Below, in pieces: positions 31,694 through 43,331 of a stretch of DNA of 64,000 nt. Position 1 is the stretch's first letter. Each line of letters begins with the position of its first letter. The notes beneath the pieces were generated by a model. That model was not told the origin of the DNA. It ran no database searches and saw only the letters and a list, made by a program, of their open reading frames with translations. The translations under genes were made by a program, and so were the position numbers. Source of the stretch: Thozetella sp. PMI_491 (Eukaryota; Ascomycota; Sordariomycetes; Chaetosphaeriales; Chaetosphaeriaceae); contig MU270019.1 of the NCBI GenBank assembly GCA_021432635.1, forward strand, positions 1,299,672-1,363,671, given 5' to 3'.

Positions 31694-34124
31694 CGGGGCG
31701 TGTGTACTGCGTCGAGCTTAACGGGGTGCTGGAAGGGGGAAAATTGGGAAGTAAAAGAGAGAGGAAGAAGGGTACAAGGGGGAGGGGTGTCGATTACAAT
31801 AAGGATACAGGTGAACTAATGCAAACTCATGGGGAAGGGGGAGACGGGGGGGACCTGCACTGGGACAGCTGCGGTGGCGGTCAGCGTTGGGGCGCGCCAG
31901 CGTCGAGAGGGGAGCACGGTGAAGAGCAGGAAGAGAGGACACCGGGCCCCTGGGACGGGGATGCGGCCGGGGTCGCCATTTTTATGGACAGCCGAGCGGC
32001 ACCAGGCCACTCATGGTTGCAGCAGCAGTTGGTCTCAGGACGTGGACGGGATGCACAGCGCATATGCAGCAAGCAGCAGCGGCATGGGGGTTATGTCTGT
32101 GGTCTCCATCTAAGGACCCCTCTTCTAGGGTATCTCGCGCGGCGGAACGGGAAGGGGGGGTCTGGAGGAAAGAGAGAAAAAAAAAGAGCGGGCACAGAGT
32201 GAAAAATCCTTGTGTGCGGGAGCGGGAGGGACCAAAATTGTCGCATGGCACCCGGTGGGTGCACCGAGGCAGGAAGCTCCTGCACCTCCTGCAAGCATGC
32301 CATCTCGCGTGAGCCGACGGAAATTATTCTATTGAACGTGGGCGCAGGCCAATGGGCGCGGGCGCGCATCGTCACTGGGGGAAACCTCTGGCCTGCTGCG
32401 TGGGAGGAGGCAGTCCGACTCGGTCGAGGCGGGGACCCGTTGCGCTCATTAAAAAGTCGCCTTGTCCAGTCCGGCGTGCAGGTCGCGGACGCAGGCGTGG
32501 GCGAACGGGAACGAGCTGCATGCGGACGAGGGACTGTTACTTCTGCGCTGTATGTACATACTTACTGCGCGTACCTTATGCACCCGGCGAGGTTACTTTG
32601 GGTTACCAGCGACGCGAGCAGCGCAGTAGCAGCTGGGGGAGGGGGCTGGTGTAGCTGCAACCCTCTTGGCCTGCCTCTCCGCTGCAGTCACGATAGTTTG
32701 GGCGCGAAGGAGCCAGCCAGCTCGAGGGAATGAGGCAGATGCACGAGCGCCGCAGTTGGGCGCCCAGGGAGAGAGACTGGCACCACTTACCGGGTGCGTC
32801 GGAGGCCGGCGTCAAATCCGCCGTCGAGATAAATAAAGTGTCGGTCGGCAGGCGATCGCAGCGTCATCGGGACAGGCAGACAACGCAGACACAAGGATGC
32901 TTGCAGGTTCGTTAGGGCTTTACCCGTACCCCCGGCTGATGTCAAGAAATGCGCGAGCTATGTATGTACGAGGGCTTGCCCTCCGAGGTAGTGCTGGTCT
33001 GTATTGTACCAAGCGACCGGGGCTCGTTCCGGGTTGGAACATGGCGCTTATCTTGGAAAGCCTCATAAATGGCACTGGGCAGCACTGTGCGTCGCTGGCA
33101 TGTGTCGGTATTTCTGCCATTGGCTCTGCCCGGATTGGGACGACAGTACCATAAGTCCCGGGACGTCGACGACGACACCTCCGGGGATACCAAGTTTGGG
33201 AGGCCCGATGGAGGGGAGCACCGGCGTTCGTTGGGCGCCAAACAGGGCGTCGGTTTCCCAGATACTGTCGTTAGGCTGCGCCAGTCCCACTGGTCTCTCG
33301 ACGCAGAAAGTGCCGGGGTCCAACTAAATACAATGCATACCTTGGCTTGCTTGGCTATTGTAGGAGTCCCGCCGCACTGTTGGAGGAATTGGGAAACACG
33401 AAAAAGGCGGCAGAGACCGGCAGCCGATCTGTTGATCCTGTCGTCTAATGCCGCGGGCCGGCAGCAAGGGAACGAGAATAAAGGAGGCTGGTCCAACACA
33501 CCTTTACTCTTTTCTGTCTTCTCCATTTCCCTCGCGCAGCAGCCGGCGGGTCCTGCGGGGTTGCACATGCTACCCGCTGCAGGTGGTGAGCGGTGGCCCT
33601 GGTGGTGCAATGCGCAGCGCATCAGCGATTGACAAGTCATCAACCCCCGTTTCCCTGCTGCCCCCCCCGTCGCCAGCCGCGCAGCCAATCGCACGGGCGC
33701 TGGGGCCCTGCACAAGACAAAACGAGGCTTCTCGACTGGAACTCTGGGCCATTCCCAGCCCAACCTTTTCCAGAGCCGTGAATAATGCCATTGTAAGCAG
33801 AACCAGTGTCTTTCGCGGGCATGTACTGGGCCCCGGAGAGTCAAAGCAGCTAGGGACAAACGGTCGTGCAGATAGCTGATCTGCCCTGGTCTCCGTACTG
33901 CAATAGTGTGGCGGCCAATCCGGGTAGGGACATCGAGAAAAGCCAGCCCGCGATGACGGGGTTAGGGTTAGGTTCGTGTACCGTGAGGCATCGGACGCTT
34001 TCTCATGGGAGCGAAAGATGCTGTCCTGAGCGGTGTGAACGAGAAGTGTAGTTGAAATCACCGACCAGAGGATAAAGTCCCAAGTGTAGAGCCGCGATTG
34101 TGGAGCGCATCAGCTGGCTACGAG
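31694..34124. other. Large GC-rich intergenic region
   Basis: 2.4 kb with many overlapping open frames on both strands, the longest being 305 codons at 32942-33859 (-). Frames of similar length overlap on the opposite strand, start codons are mostly non-ATG, and composition (many Trp, Cys and Pro-Arg runs) is not protein-like. A short telomere-like sequence lies at 33958-33972. No supported gene was seen. Confidence 0.4.
33958..33972. repeat. Short telomere-like sequence (TTAGGG type)
   Basis: GGGGTTAGGGTTAGG is about two and a half units of the telomere repeat used by most filamentous ascomycetes. It stands alone between genes and is too short to be a chromosome end. Confidence 0.6.
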
Positions 34125-35812
34125 TTATTTCCTTCCACGAATCGATACCTCTTGGACCCGGCCGCTGGCGCCTTCTTCAAAGTGCAAGACATAAACCGAT
34201 TCATTTTCCACAATGGCTGCCACTTGCTCCTGCCTCATCGACGCCTTGATGGATAAAGGGCCGCCACTAGCGTATACGGTCGTCATGTCGGTTGTAGCCT
34301 CTACAAGCTCCGGTGCATGGAACTCAAGATCCGGCCAGTACAGGCACTCCCGCTCCCAGCTAGGGGAGAAGATCCACCGCGTCTCGCGCGGATACGCTTC
34401 AGGCTTATAGAGACGGCAGGTCCATTGTGGGCTCCCAGTCGAGCGTTGTAGCAGAACAACGAGCTTGACGAGCCCACCCCGTACTGGGATCCCGACCATA
34501 GCAGCGTAGACTGCTAGCTTAGTCCTTTCGGACAGGTACATCGTCCCCAGAAAGATTCGGTCCTCGCTATCCCAGAAGAAGTACGGCGATACGCTAGTAA
34601 TTTTGATGGACAGTGGTATGTGAGCAGCGAGAGAACGCGGCCGATTCAGCATCAAATCCATCGTGCGGCCAGGCTCATCAATGAGGAGATAATAATTTCT
34701 CTCTGAAGATAACTGCGCGAATATCTCATCGCCGGGGGCGAACTGTAGCTCCCCTACACGGCAAAAGGTGTCAGGGGCTAGCTTTCGCAAGCGGATATAT
34801 AAATACCTCCTCGGCTTTAGAGAAAATGCGACGGTGAGTGCGTAGATCTGGCTGCCCCCGTCCTTCAGCTGGAGAATACTTGGGGAGGACGTGAGTCGGA
34901 GCCCTTTGTTGGTGACGGTATAGTTGTTTCTGAACTCCGCTACCAGGTCTCGCCACGCCACGCCGGAAAAAGCAGCCGGGTTCAACGCCAGCAGGGGACT
35001 GTAGCGCCTTTCCCGATACGCAGCGTCGTTCCAGGCAAGGATGGACATGTCGTTCGTGCGTCTCAGGATCTCTTCCTGCAGACGTCGGAACGCCTTTATG
35101 CCCTCGCCGTACAGGAGGGGCCTAGGCCTCGGGCTATTAAATATCTTCCAGCTCCCCCATGGCCATGGATGATGACTTACATGTTTACATCGAACAGTCC
35201 CATTAGCGAGTACGCCATGTCTTCGACCCGCGTTGTCTCCCGGTTTGCTGCCCATGACATTCTCATAGCGATTGCCAAATTCGATAGCACCTGCTTGCCC
35301 TGCAGAATGCTGGCTGGGATATGTGTGTATTCCTCGAGGACACTCTCCAGGTCAGCCTTGGAGCCTCTGTGGGACCACGTGCTGTCGAAGAAACGGACAT
35401 CCCGCGGTGCAATGAGCTCCTGGAGGGTCCAGCCTCGGGTCATCCAGCGGCAGGCCGGGAGGCCCTGCTCTATCGACTCATGGGGACTGAGGTCTTCGAG
35501 GTAGGCATAGCAGACGTGCGCAGCAGCGTACCACCGGAACATGGAGTTGATGGATTCGCTAAGCTCAGAACTGCTAGACTTGTCGATGCAGCACGTATCA
35601 ACCCACGCGTACTTGAGCCCAGCGCTTTTGGCGAGCTGGCACGTCTTCTGGATCTTGGCCCAGCCTCGCTTGGCTTTCCTGGTAGCGGGGGAGGTCATAT
35701 CGCCGAAGGTGACCTCGCCATCGCCCCAGTTGTGGGACAGAACCGCATATTTGAGACGGTCTTCCGAAGGAAACTCCTGAAGCTCCAAGGTGGAGGTGTC
35801 GATGAGTCTCAT
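34125..35812 (-). CDS. HET-domain protein (heterokaryon incompatibility, HET-E/D-like N-terminus)
   Basis: A 542-residue protein in two exons, 35812-35181 and 35121-34125. The HET domain (PF06985) covers about residues 20-170, with the three usual blocks: KYAVLSHNWGDGEVTF, LKYAWVDTCCIDKSSSSELS followed by INSMFRWYAAAHVCYAYLED, and RWMTRGWTLQELIAPRDV. After the splice comes the block MPLLYGEGIKAFRRLQEEIL, typical of the DUF8212 region that follows HET in HET-D/E-type proteins. No NACHT, ankyrin or WD40 repeats are attached; the remaining 270 residues form a beta-rich tail common in stand-alone HET proteins. HET domains trigger incompatibility cell death or immunity-like responses; the partner is unknown. 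Fungal genomes carry many copies, so a specific incompatibility role is not implied. It is divergent from the cupin gene. Confidence 0.88.
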
Positions 35813-36624
35813 GACGGGCGACCAAGTCACGGCGACCGTCTATTTTCTGTATTGCATTAGCTTAACCGACCGTCTCTTCCAAGCGGTGTTTGACAGCCCA
35901 TAATAGTGCTCACAAGAGTAGGCCTTGTCCTTTATTTTAAGTCATAGGCTGCTTGCCGTAACTTCTATTCGCATGCGAGTGCGGTGCCGCTGCGAGATTT
36001 TGGCGCAGATGAGGGGGAGCCTTGCACAGAGAACCGACGGTACGGTGGAAGTCTCGCCGGCAGTACGCCGGATGTTTACCTAGCCAATAGAAACATAATC
36101 TATCAACCCCTGTACGATATCAAACTCCTTGCTACTAACTAAGGTGCTTATTGTATAACGCCAAAAGGGCATACAGATAACTATAGGCCATTTACCCAAG
36201 ATCTAGGATAACCCCACGGCCTACCGCTAGAAGCTTAGCGCTTCGGCGGTGAATAGGATGGCGCACAGGGGTCCAATGCTTGCTTGCTAAGCTAAGAATT
36301 AGTAATGAAATTAGGCGCCTCTCTGATTGCTACAGTAGGACACTCCACCTTCTTGACCACGTGTAAACTTCCTTTTATACCTGGCCTCTTGCATGACCCT
36401 GAGCCATATTTACTTATATGTCGCCCGTCAGTCGGAGATTGTTTGACTGTAACTTAAAATTCACGGCCCCTCCTAGCCAAGACTTCGTCAAGGCACTTCA
36501 TTCGATCGACCGCTGACGTCACTAGAGGATCGGATCTCCTGTGGCTCAGCATCGTCTTAAATCTCCTCCCTCCCCCAACTGACACACTAGCATCTAGCCA
36601 GTTCCCGCAAATCAGTTTCTCGCA
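35813..36624. other. Divergent intergenic region between HET and cupin genes
   Basis: 812 bases, AT-rich between 35920 and 36430, with no recognisable frame. It must contain both promoters. No diagnostic motif or repeat was found. Confidence 0.45.
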
Positions 36625-37326
36625 ATGGCCATCCCGTACGTCATCCGGCGCGATCCGCCCAGCAGCGTTATCTACGACCTCACGCAGCCCAACCAGGTCA
36701 CCGTCACGCTCCCGACCGGCTCGGCCTGGACCAGCGGGCTGCACTGGCACGAGACGCACACCGAGTACCTCCGTGTCGTCCAGGGCAAGGTGCGCGTTCG
36801 GCTGGGCAACGAAATCCGCACTATCTCTGCTGCCGACGGCGAGGTCAAGGTCGCGCGGAATGTGTGGCACGAGTGGAGCCGCGACGAAGCGGCCGAGGAG
36901 GAGGTCATCGTGATCGAGCGGACGGACCCCGCTGACGGGGACAAGGCCATCTTCTTCTGGAATCTCAACGCCGTGATTCTCAACGCGCAGAAAGTCGTCA
37001 AGCCGGCTCTCATCCCCGGGTGGCTCTTTGGACTCTGGATGGACTTCTGGGTGTCGCTGAATCTCTTTGTCATTTTCGACGGGCTGGACAACTTTCCCGT
37101 ATTTCTCGAGCTGTCTGGTCTCCTGTCGCGCTGGGGCAGGCCCGTCACAGAAGGCACAACCATCTGGCACTACGCAATGATCCTGGAGAGGCTCTGGACT
37201 CATTTCCTGGTCGGGCTGGCGACAAGAGTAGGATGGGTTATGGGGGTTCGGGCGGTGCGTGAAAAGTATACGCCGCCTGAAGCGTATCGTCGGTGGAAGT
37301 CTCCAGGGAAGCTTCATGCCGCATAG
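36625..37326 (+). CDS. Cupin-domain protein with C-terminal amphipathic/hydrophobic region
   Basis: An intronless frame of 233 residues. The cupin_2 barrel covers about residues 20-110. The metal-binding motif 1 is GLHWHETHTEYL (His40, His42, His45 and Glu47 available), followed by VVQGKVRVRLG; motif 2 is around NVWHEWSRDE. These are the ligands of a typical mononuclear metal centre. The C-terminal 110 residues are unusual for a cupin: they contain hydrophobic stretches (LIPGWLFGLWMDFWVSLNLFVIF) and end in basic residues, suggesting membrane association. Small fungal cupins of this type occur near oxidases and in secondary-metabolite loci as isomerases or accessory enzymes. The role here is inferred from position only. 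It is followed after 152 bases by the convergent regulator gene. Confidence 0.8.
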   Translation: MAIPYVIRRDPPSSVIYDLTQPNQVTVTLPTGSAWTSGLHWHETHTEYLRVVQGKVRVRLGNEIRTISAADGEVKVARNVWHEWSRDEAAEEEVIVIERTDPADGDKAIFFWNLNAVILNAQKVVKPALIPGWLFGLWMDFWVSLNLFVIFDGLDNFPVFLELSGLLSRWGRPVTEGTTIWHYAMILERLWTHFLVGLATRVGWVMGVRAVREKYTPPEAYRRWKSPGKLHAA

Positions 37327-37478
37327 AACCTGTGCGATTTACACCGATTCTCGGTCAATTAGCAATAAATCACCAAAGTATACCAAGTGCCTTAGTATAA
37401 CTTCGGAAGATGGGCTGCGCCATGCACATTATAATTGAAGACTCAACCCCATGATTAAGATATTCGGTTTTATTCGAG

Positions 37479-39452
37479 CTACCTGCTCTGCCTTAACTCC
37501 TCGGTTTCTAACCACAGCCGCTGAGCAGGCTCGTCATGAACGCTTGGCACCCATAGGTATTGGCTCAAGCGACATCTCAAGTCGCTCCAGCTAAGAATAT
37601 TCCCGTGTTCATGGGATGAGAGTCTCGCAAATGATCCCAAGAGCCATTCTCTTGTATCTGCATCCGGCACCGTAGCAACAATAGTCGCCAAAAATAAAAC
37701 CCAGAGCTGAAAGTCTACCGGCAGAGAAATCAGTTGGTCTGCCCCAATATGACCAGCTATCTCCCCGCCAACGTCGTCAAGTGTGCGTCGGACCTTCGTG
37801 ATAAGCGGTATACCATAGGCCACATTCGATGGCCGCTCATTCAATATTGTGAGTGAGTAAAGAATCAGGCCTAGTCGACAGGCCTCGAGGACTTGGCTAG
37901 CTTGGGCAGCGCAGAATTCCTGGAAACGGTTGGAGATAAGTGCGTATTGGACGCTGGTGAGCAGTTGGCGAACTCGGATAGCCTCAGAAAGACCAGGCCG
38001 CTTCTTCCAGTTCAGAGCGACATTCTCGCCATCTTGCCTACTCCCTGGAGACAATCCTCCCGCATTAGACCACAATTGCATTGCCTCTTCGAGAAGGTGG
38101 ATGCAACGCAGAAGCGTCAGGTCTAAGCCCGTGGCTTCATGAATGGCCCGGAACCCGTCGCTATGGAAAGCGCTCTCGGAAGGCGCTTCATCAATGAGCG
38201 AGCACAATTCACCAAAATAAGGCGATGATGCATCATCAAGAGAGCCGTAGAGGTCGGCACTGTGCAGAATCTCATCAGTCTCTTCCTTTCATCAAAGGGC
38301 TTGAATGACCTTGATGAGCATTACGTACCGGACAATCTTGTTGAGAATCATAGGCTCCGAGTCGAAGTTCCGGATCCCTCCGCAGGAGTCTACGAGATGC
38401 TTCAGGCCCAGCATGTGAGTTCGCCAGTTGCCGTGGTACCCCGATCCCCTCTGACCAAAGATTAACGATAGTCCCAAAAGGTACATGCAGGAGGAAAGCC
38501 AAATGCGACAGGGTAGGGCTCGTACCTCAACCATCGCCATTCCGACAATGATAACGAGCGTTCCTCTTTCCATTATTGCTTGAGAGGTTCTAAGGCGTCG
38601 ACTAACTGTTGAGATGGCTTCGTTTAGATGCCACAGCCCACGGGAGCCATCCTTAAGGCTGGTAAAGAAGGAAGTATACGCGCCAGCGCAGCCAATGAAG
38701 CAATGAAGCAGCGCCGAGTCTTGGAGTGCTAGAGGCAACCAATACTCCGTGAAAGGGTTGTACCCTGCAATCTTCTCTAGCGAATAGAGCTGCTTCCAGA
38801 TGGTAGTGCTAACTAAAAGGGGGAGGGGTCAGCACGTTCACCCGAGCGCTAGAAGATGCGCAGGAACGGAACCATATGGGTGAGTGGGGTACGGACAGTA
38901 TAAGAGAAGATCGTGCATATAGGGCTCGAATTGCACGGGAAAGGCTCCAAACGGGTCGACACCTGTGATCTGGTGTAGGTTCAACTTCTTCAGTGAAGCG
39001 AGCGCTTCTCGCATGTTCGTCTCATCTTCCCGGTCCGCTGCCTCTCGTCGGGTGAGATATGGGTACAATTCCATATTCCTGGAGGCTCTTGGGCTGCCCT
39101 TCGCATGTCTAGGAGTGCCGGGCTGAGACGTCCTGACGACATCCCCGGATCCCGGCGAGTGGTGCACAAACTCAAACTCATACTGTATCGCGGGAGACCC
39201 ACGACTCTTCGATCCCCCGGCGCCCTTGATGGCTTTGTTTTTACCTATTAAGACCGGTCAGGAAAGAGGTGCTAATTGTGATACAGCGAGGATGGGCGAG
39301 GGTGACGGACTGCCCTTGGGCCGTCCTCGTCGCCACGGCCCCGGGACTTTGACCGGACCCGACGTATACCGAAACAGCGCCGAATCTTGCTTAGTGAGGC
39401 GACCCGACGGGGTGTCTAGTGGGAACACCACTTCCACGGGACAGGAAGACAT
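37479..39452 (-). CDS. Fungal_trans_2 transcription regulator-like protein with AT-hook-like N-terminus
   Basis: A 561-residue model in five exons: 39452-39285, 39224-38897, 38812-38526, 38450-38329 and 38259-37479. The region from about residue 110 on matches fungal-specific regulators of the PF11951 type: DPFGAFPVQFEPYMHDLL, STTIWKQLYSLEKIAGYNPF, the NWRTHMLGLKHLVDSCGGI block, ADLYGSLDD and SPYFGELCSLID. No Zn2Cys6 cluster is present anywhere in the model. Instead the first exon reads PWRRGRPKGSPS (GRP at residues 43-45), an AT-hook core. The first exon and its join are less certain; a start further inside exon 2 is possible. Many PF11951 proteins lack zinc clusters, so function as a regulator is likely but not proven. 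It is divergent from the dehydrogenase at 40034. Confidence 0.75.
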
Positions 39453-40033
39453 TGCAGATACGGTATCAAAGCGTCCGCCTCCAGAAGCTGGAGGAGAGAG
39501 AGAAGGTAAATGAGGCCCAAAGAGGGAGAGAAATGGCTTTAATCCGGCTGCTTTCTGACTAGCGCCGAGTGTCCCATGGCGTGGTCATGACGACCAGCCG
39601 CTAACCAAATTTGGCGCAAAAAATTCAGCCAAAAGAGGAAAGGTCTACCGGGGACTTTCTTCTCATTGGCCCAAACTCAAGGGATCCCTAGACTGAGGTC
39701 TGACAAAAGAGACAGTCGGGTCCGTATAGTTACTCGGACCGTCGTCTCCACCCAGTCAAAGAAAGAGGCTTGATAGATGTAGAAGAAGGGGTCGAAATTC
39801 GTCTAAAATGGGTATAGTTTCCTCGATATTATACCTCCAAGCACGCCTCGATCGATTCGTAAGCCAAGGAAGAGACATAGCCAAAATGAACATAAATAAA
39901 GGAGCATACCTGCTAGATAGGACCGTCACACTTACTGCTCATCACAACTCTCATACCCTTTACAGGTGAAAACTAAGCACGCAGAAAATCACCACCTTAT
40001 TCCTACCAATCCCATTGCTTTACCAACGTCAGC
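39453..40033. promoter_or_regulatory. Divergent promoter between regulator and dehydrogenase genes
   Basis: 581 bases between outward-facing start codons. CATAAATAAAGG at 39891-39902 is a TATA-like element 132 bases before the dehydrogenase start. The pyrimidine-rich stretch after it is a normal fungal leader. No regulator site is obvious. Confidence 0.45.
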
Positions 40034-41193
40034 ATGAAGAACTACTCTGCAGACACCACCTCCGAGGAGGTTGCCTCGGACTGCCAGTCCCATATCGCCA
40101 ATAAGACCATTCTCATCACCGGTGTGAGCCCTGGGGGCCTGAGTGTCGCCTTTGCCACCGCTATCGCCAAGCATCAACCAGCGTGCATCATTCTTAGCTC
40201 TCGAAACTCTGCCAAGGCTGAGCAGGTAGCGCAGGACATTGCCGCCACCGCACTGAATGTCCGCATACACTGCATTTCCCTAGACCTGAGCTCGCTCAAG
40301 AGTGTCAGGGATGCGGCCGAGGCGATAAACTCGCTGGACGAGCACATTGATGTCATCGTGAACAGCGCCGCTATCATGGGAATCCCTTACTCAAAGACGG
40401 CCGACGGGATCGAGAGCCACTTCGCGACCAACTACGTCGGCCACTTTCTCCTCACCAATCTACTCTTGCCGAAAATGCTGGCTACGAGTGCGCCTCTCCG
40501 CATCGTCAACGTGTCCAGCACCGGCTGTCGCTTCAGCCCGGTCCGATTTGAGGACACGAACTTCGATGTAGGGAGCTGCACGCAGTCCTTTCGCTCACCT
40601 CGTACATCTAGCTAACGTGTGACCAGGATGGGAAAACATACAACCGATGGGTAGCGTATGGTCAGTCTAAATCCGCCGCGATGTTGTTTTCGGTAGCACT
40701 CGCGCGCAAGCTGGGAGGCCGCGGGTTGGTCTCGGTGAGCCTCGATCCGGGTATCATCTTCAACACCGGCCTTAGCGCAGGGTTGTCCTTTGAGGAGTTC
40801 GGGGAGCTCGGTAGGCTATTTCAATGGTGCACAGCATAGAAGAATTCGGACTGATCTAACCTGCGCAGAACCTCTCGATCGACAGATGGGCCACCGGTCG
40901 TTCTGGAATTTCCATCCGAAGCCGAAAACACAATCCCAAGGTGCAGCGACATACGTTTTTGCTGCTTTCCATCCGAGCCTGGATGAGCCTGGTAAGTCGT
41001 ATCTTCTGTCTGCATAGCGATCAAGTTGGTAAGAGCTAATGAGTTGGGATGAACAGAATCCAATGGATCATACCTTGCGGACAGTCAAGTAGTGAATGTT
41101 GAGCGGGTTAAATCCTGGGCGAGGGATCCAGTCGACGCGGAAACTCTGTGGAAGCTGAGCGAGCAGCTCGTGTCTGAGAAGTTTGCATACTAG
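40034..41193 (+). CDS. Short-chain dehydrogenase/reductase (WWOX/retinol-dehydrogenase-like)
   Basis: An NAD(P)-dependent oxidoreductase of 325 residues in four exons: 40034-40567, 40627-40810, 40869-40991 and 41057-41193. The coenzyme site reads LITGVSPGGLS (residues 27-37), where the usual TGxxxGxG has leucine for the last glycine. Later marks are SLDLSSLKSV, the VNSAAIMG block (NxAG-type), RIVNVSSTG with the catalytic serine, and YGQSK (Tyr189, Lys193) placed by the first splice, then a LDPGIIFNTGL stretch. All catalytic residues are present. The substrate is probably a hydrophobic alcohol or ketone, as in the class. The second and third introns each fall in the C-terminal variable part and keep the frame. 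It converges on the DUF3445 gene 160 bases downstream and shares a promoter region with the regulator. Confidence 0.88.
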
Positions 41194-41352
41194 GCTTACC
41201 CGCTCTCAAAATAGAGCATGTAACGGTTTCAAAGGAATGGGTGCCCGGAATGGGTTCAAGAGTCAATTTTCTTCAACCAAAGATCAGGCTAGTGTATTTT
41301 ATGCGTAAATCTGGCATCGCTAGCGGACAAGACCTTGATCAGCAACTCAAAC

Positions 41353-42862
41353 TCAGAACCCTTGCCTCGCATGCCATCTCTCCTCCCAGCCCGGATAGAA
41401 GGGGCTTTCGTCCAGTGTCCGCACCTCCCAATCCTCCGGCACAACGCCTTGTCTTACTTGCTCCTTGGCCCATGCCTCGAGCGTCTGCATGGCCACCTGC
41501 CGCGGGCGCTCGACCGTCTTGTACGTGATGAGGTTCTCCTTGCCCTCCTTCAGGATGGTGTGCAGCAGCGCCGGCACGTACGGTTCGTCCTCGAGCTCCT
41601 CGAAGGGCGTGAAGACGGCCTTGAAGTTGAACACAATGGCACCACTCAGCGGGAGCCGCCGCAGCGTCTGCAAGTCGCAGCGCAGCTTGAGGTGCTCCGG
41701 CCTCAAGTCGTCGGGGTTGTTGGCAAAGGCACTACGGTGCCAGTCCTTGGCGACCTCGGGGCTCGAGAAAAGCACCTCGTAGTCCTCGATACTCCACGAG
41801 CATCTCTGGATGGGCTGGTCGGTCGGCATCTTGGAAAAGTACCGGTCCATGCTCATGGCCATCTTGGAGGCGTCCGGGACTTCGGTGTGGATGGCGCGCA
41901 GTGGGCTGCCTATGTGCTGCGCGATATCCCAACCGACTGAGGAGCAGACCATGGCGGCGCGGAGATAGTAGAAGCCGTCTTCTTCGTTCCTTAGCATCAA
42001 AGCGTAATCTTCGGGTATGTTGTCGAAGATCACGCGTAGCGGGTGGACAGTAGCGAGGTCCGTCTCGGTATTGAGCAGCCGGTTGGTGAGCGTCATCCCG
42101 CTGAGGGCAAAGTACTGCGGATATCTCTTGCATACAAACTGAAGCAACATCTCCATAAGCTCGCGGCATGCGAGCTCGGACCCGGGAATATGAAAGAAGA
42201 TGCGGTCTCCGTGCGTCTTCAAGAGCTCCTGGCGGGCCTCCATCGCCTGGAAGTAGTTCTGCTCGAGCTCAACCCAGTAATCGGGTTCATATTTCATGAG
42301 AGCTACACGCATTTGATATTAGCTAATTCCCGGGGTCGAGTATCTACTTCTGGTGGGATGGCATACCCATATGCTGATGGTACTTCCATCTAAAGGGGCG
42401 AAATGGCCGAAAGACGGCTTTGTTGATATCGAACTCCGGGCCACAGGGGTTGGGATGGCGAACCCCGCTAAGCTTGGCGTAGTCTGGAAACTTCCCTAGC
42501 TCCTTCACGTCTTGGAGAGAGAATCCAGTTGGGGTGTAAATATTCCGTCTGCTGGAGGGGGTCCCCTTGGTAAGGTCGACCGTCTTAGCCGATGGCAAGG
42601 CATTGCGCCTGAGGATCTCGGGAGGCACATCGTTGCCCTTAGATTCTGTTTTCCCGAAAACTACTTCCGACCCGAGACTATATGACTCAAGTACGTGCCG
42701 TCTCTGCGGTGGAAAGTCAAGTACATGGGGATGGTTGGCGACTGGCCGTTTCTGCTTAAGCCAGAAACCGGCAAGGACGATGATGACGATGGCAACCCCG
42801 GCCGACACTTGAAAAGCCCAAGGCCGCAGCACAGACCCTACGCTCTGAAGACTAACTTCCAT
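41353..42862 (-). CDS. DUF3445 / haem-dependent oxidative N-demethylase-like protein, membrane-anchored
   Basis: A 481-residue protein in two exons, 42862-42367 and 42302-41353. It has a short N-terminus, one transmembrane anchor (AFQVSAGVAIVIIVLAGFWL, about residues 14-33), then the HDOD/DUF3445 domain (PF11927). Marks are the CGPEFDINKAVFRPFRPF stretch, KYHQHMALMKYEPDYWVELE across the splice, NTETDLATVHPL, PEDYALMLRNEEDGFYYLRAAMVCSS and GWDIAQHIGSPLRAIHTEVP. The bacterial prototype is a haem enzyme that removes methyl groups from amines with oxygen. Fungal homologues are common and mostly uncharacterised. The anchor suggests location on the ER, cytosol-facing like P450s. The intron is GT-AG with a GCTAAT branch-like site. 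Its position beside an SDR suggests the two could act on one substrate. Confidence 0.85.
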
Positions 42863-43331
42863 TCCCGTTTGCAGCGCCAAAACCGATGAACGAGGCGGAG
42901 ATTAAACTCGGCGCGAATACTATTCTCGAATCGACCGGTGTTAGTTGTAGGTCTAGCGCCGATTCAGGGAACACGACGCGGAGAGAGCAGGGCGATAAGC
43001 TCAGGTCTACGACTTGTACGGGTCTAAAACTCCACGCAGAGCATCGAGATAAGAGCGTGTCGGGTAGCGATGGGGCGATGTCTCAAACTGGATCTAAACG
43101 GCCAGCATCGGCTAACCCCGCACACATCGATGCTGTCACTGGTCTTTCCGAGACGGTACTGCAGCCAACGGGACGGAGGTGTTGGTTAGTTCCAAAGTTT
43201 AATATCGTCCCCCTCCGCGCACTAGGCACCTATAGTTGCCTTCCCTCCCTTTCATCATTCTCCATCTTCTTCTCCTTCTTCTCTTTCTTGTCCTTTTTGG
43301 CTTTCTCGATGCCCTCCCCTCACCCTCTCCC
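42863..43331. other. Intergenic region, nothing recognised
   Basis: The promoter side of the DUF3445 gene and 3' flank of the next minus-strand gene. A pyrimidine-rich stretch (43240-43330) lies immediately downstream of the stop codon of the 44196 gene. No reading frame is convincing. Confidence 0.45.

Noticed and set aside
32942-33859. 305-codon frame on the minus strand
   Set aside because: Overlapped by frames of similar length on the other strand; composition is unlike protein, and there is no domain, intron pattern or good start.
35900-36450. AT-rich stretch suspected to be a mutated transposon
   Set aside because: No terminal repeats, no coding remnant and no repeated copy within the window.
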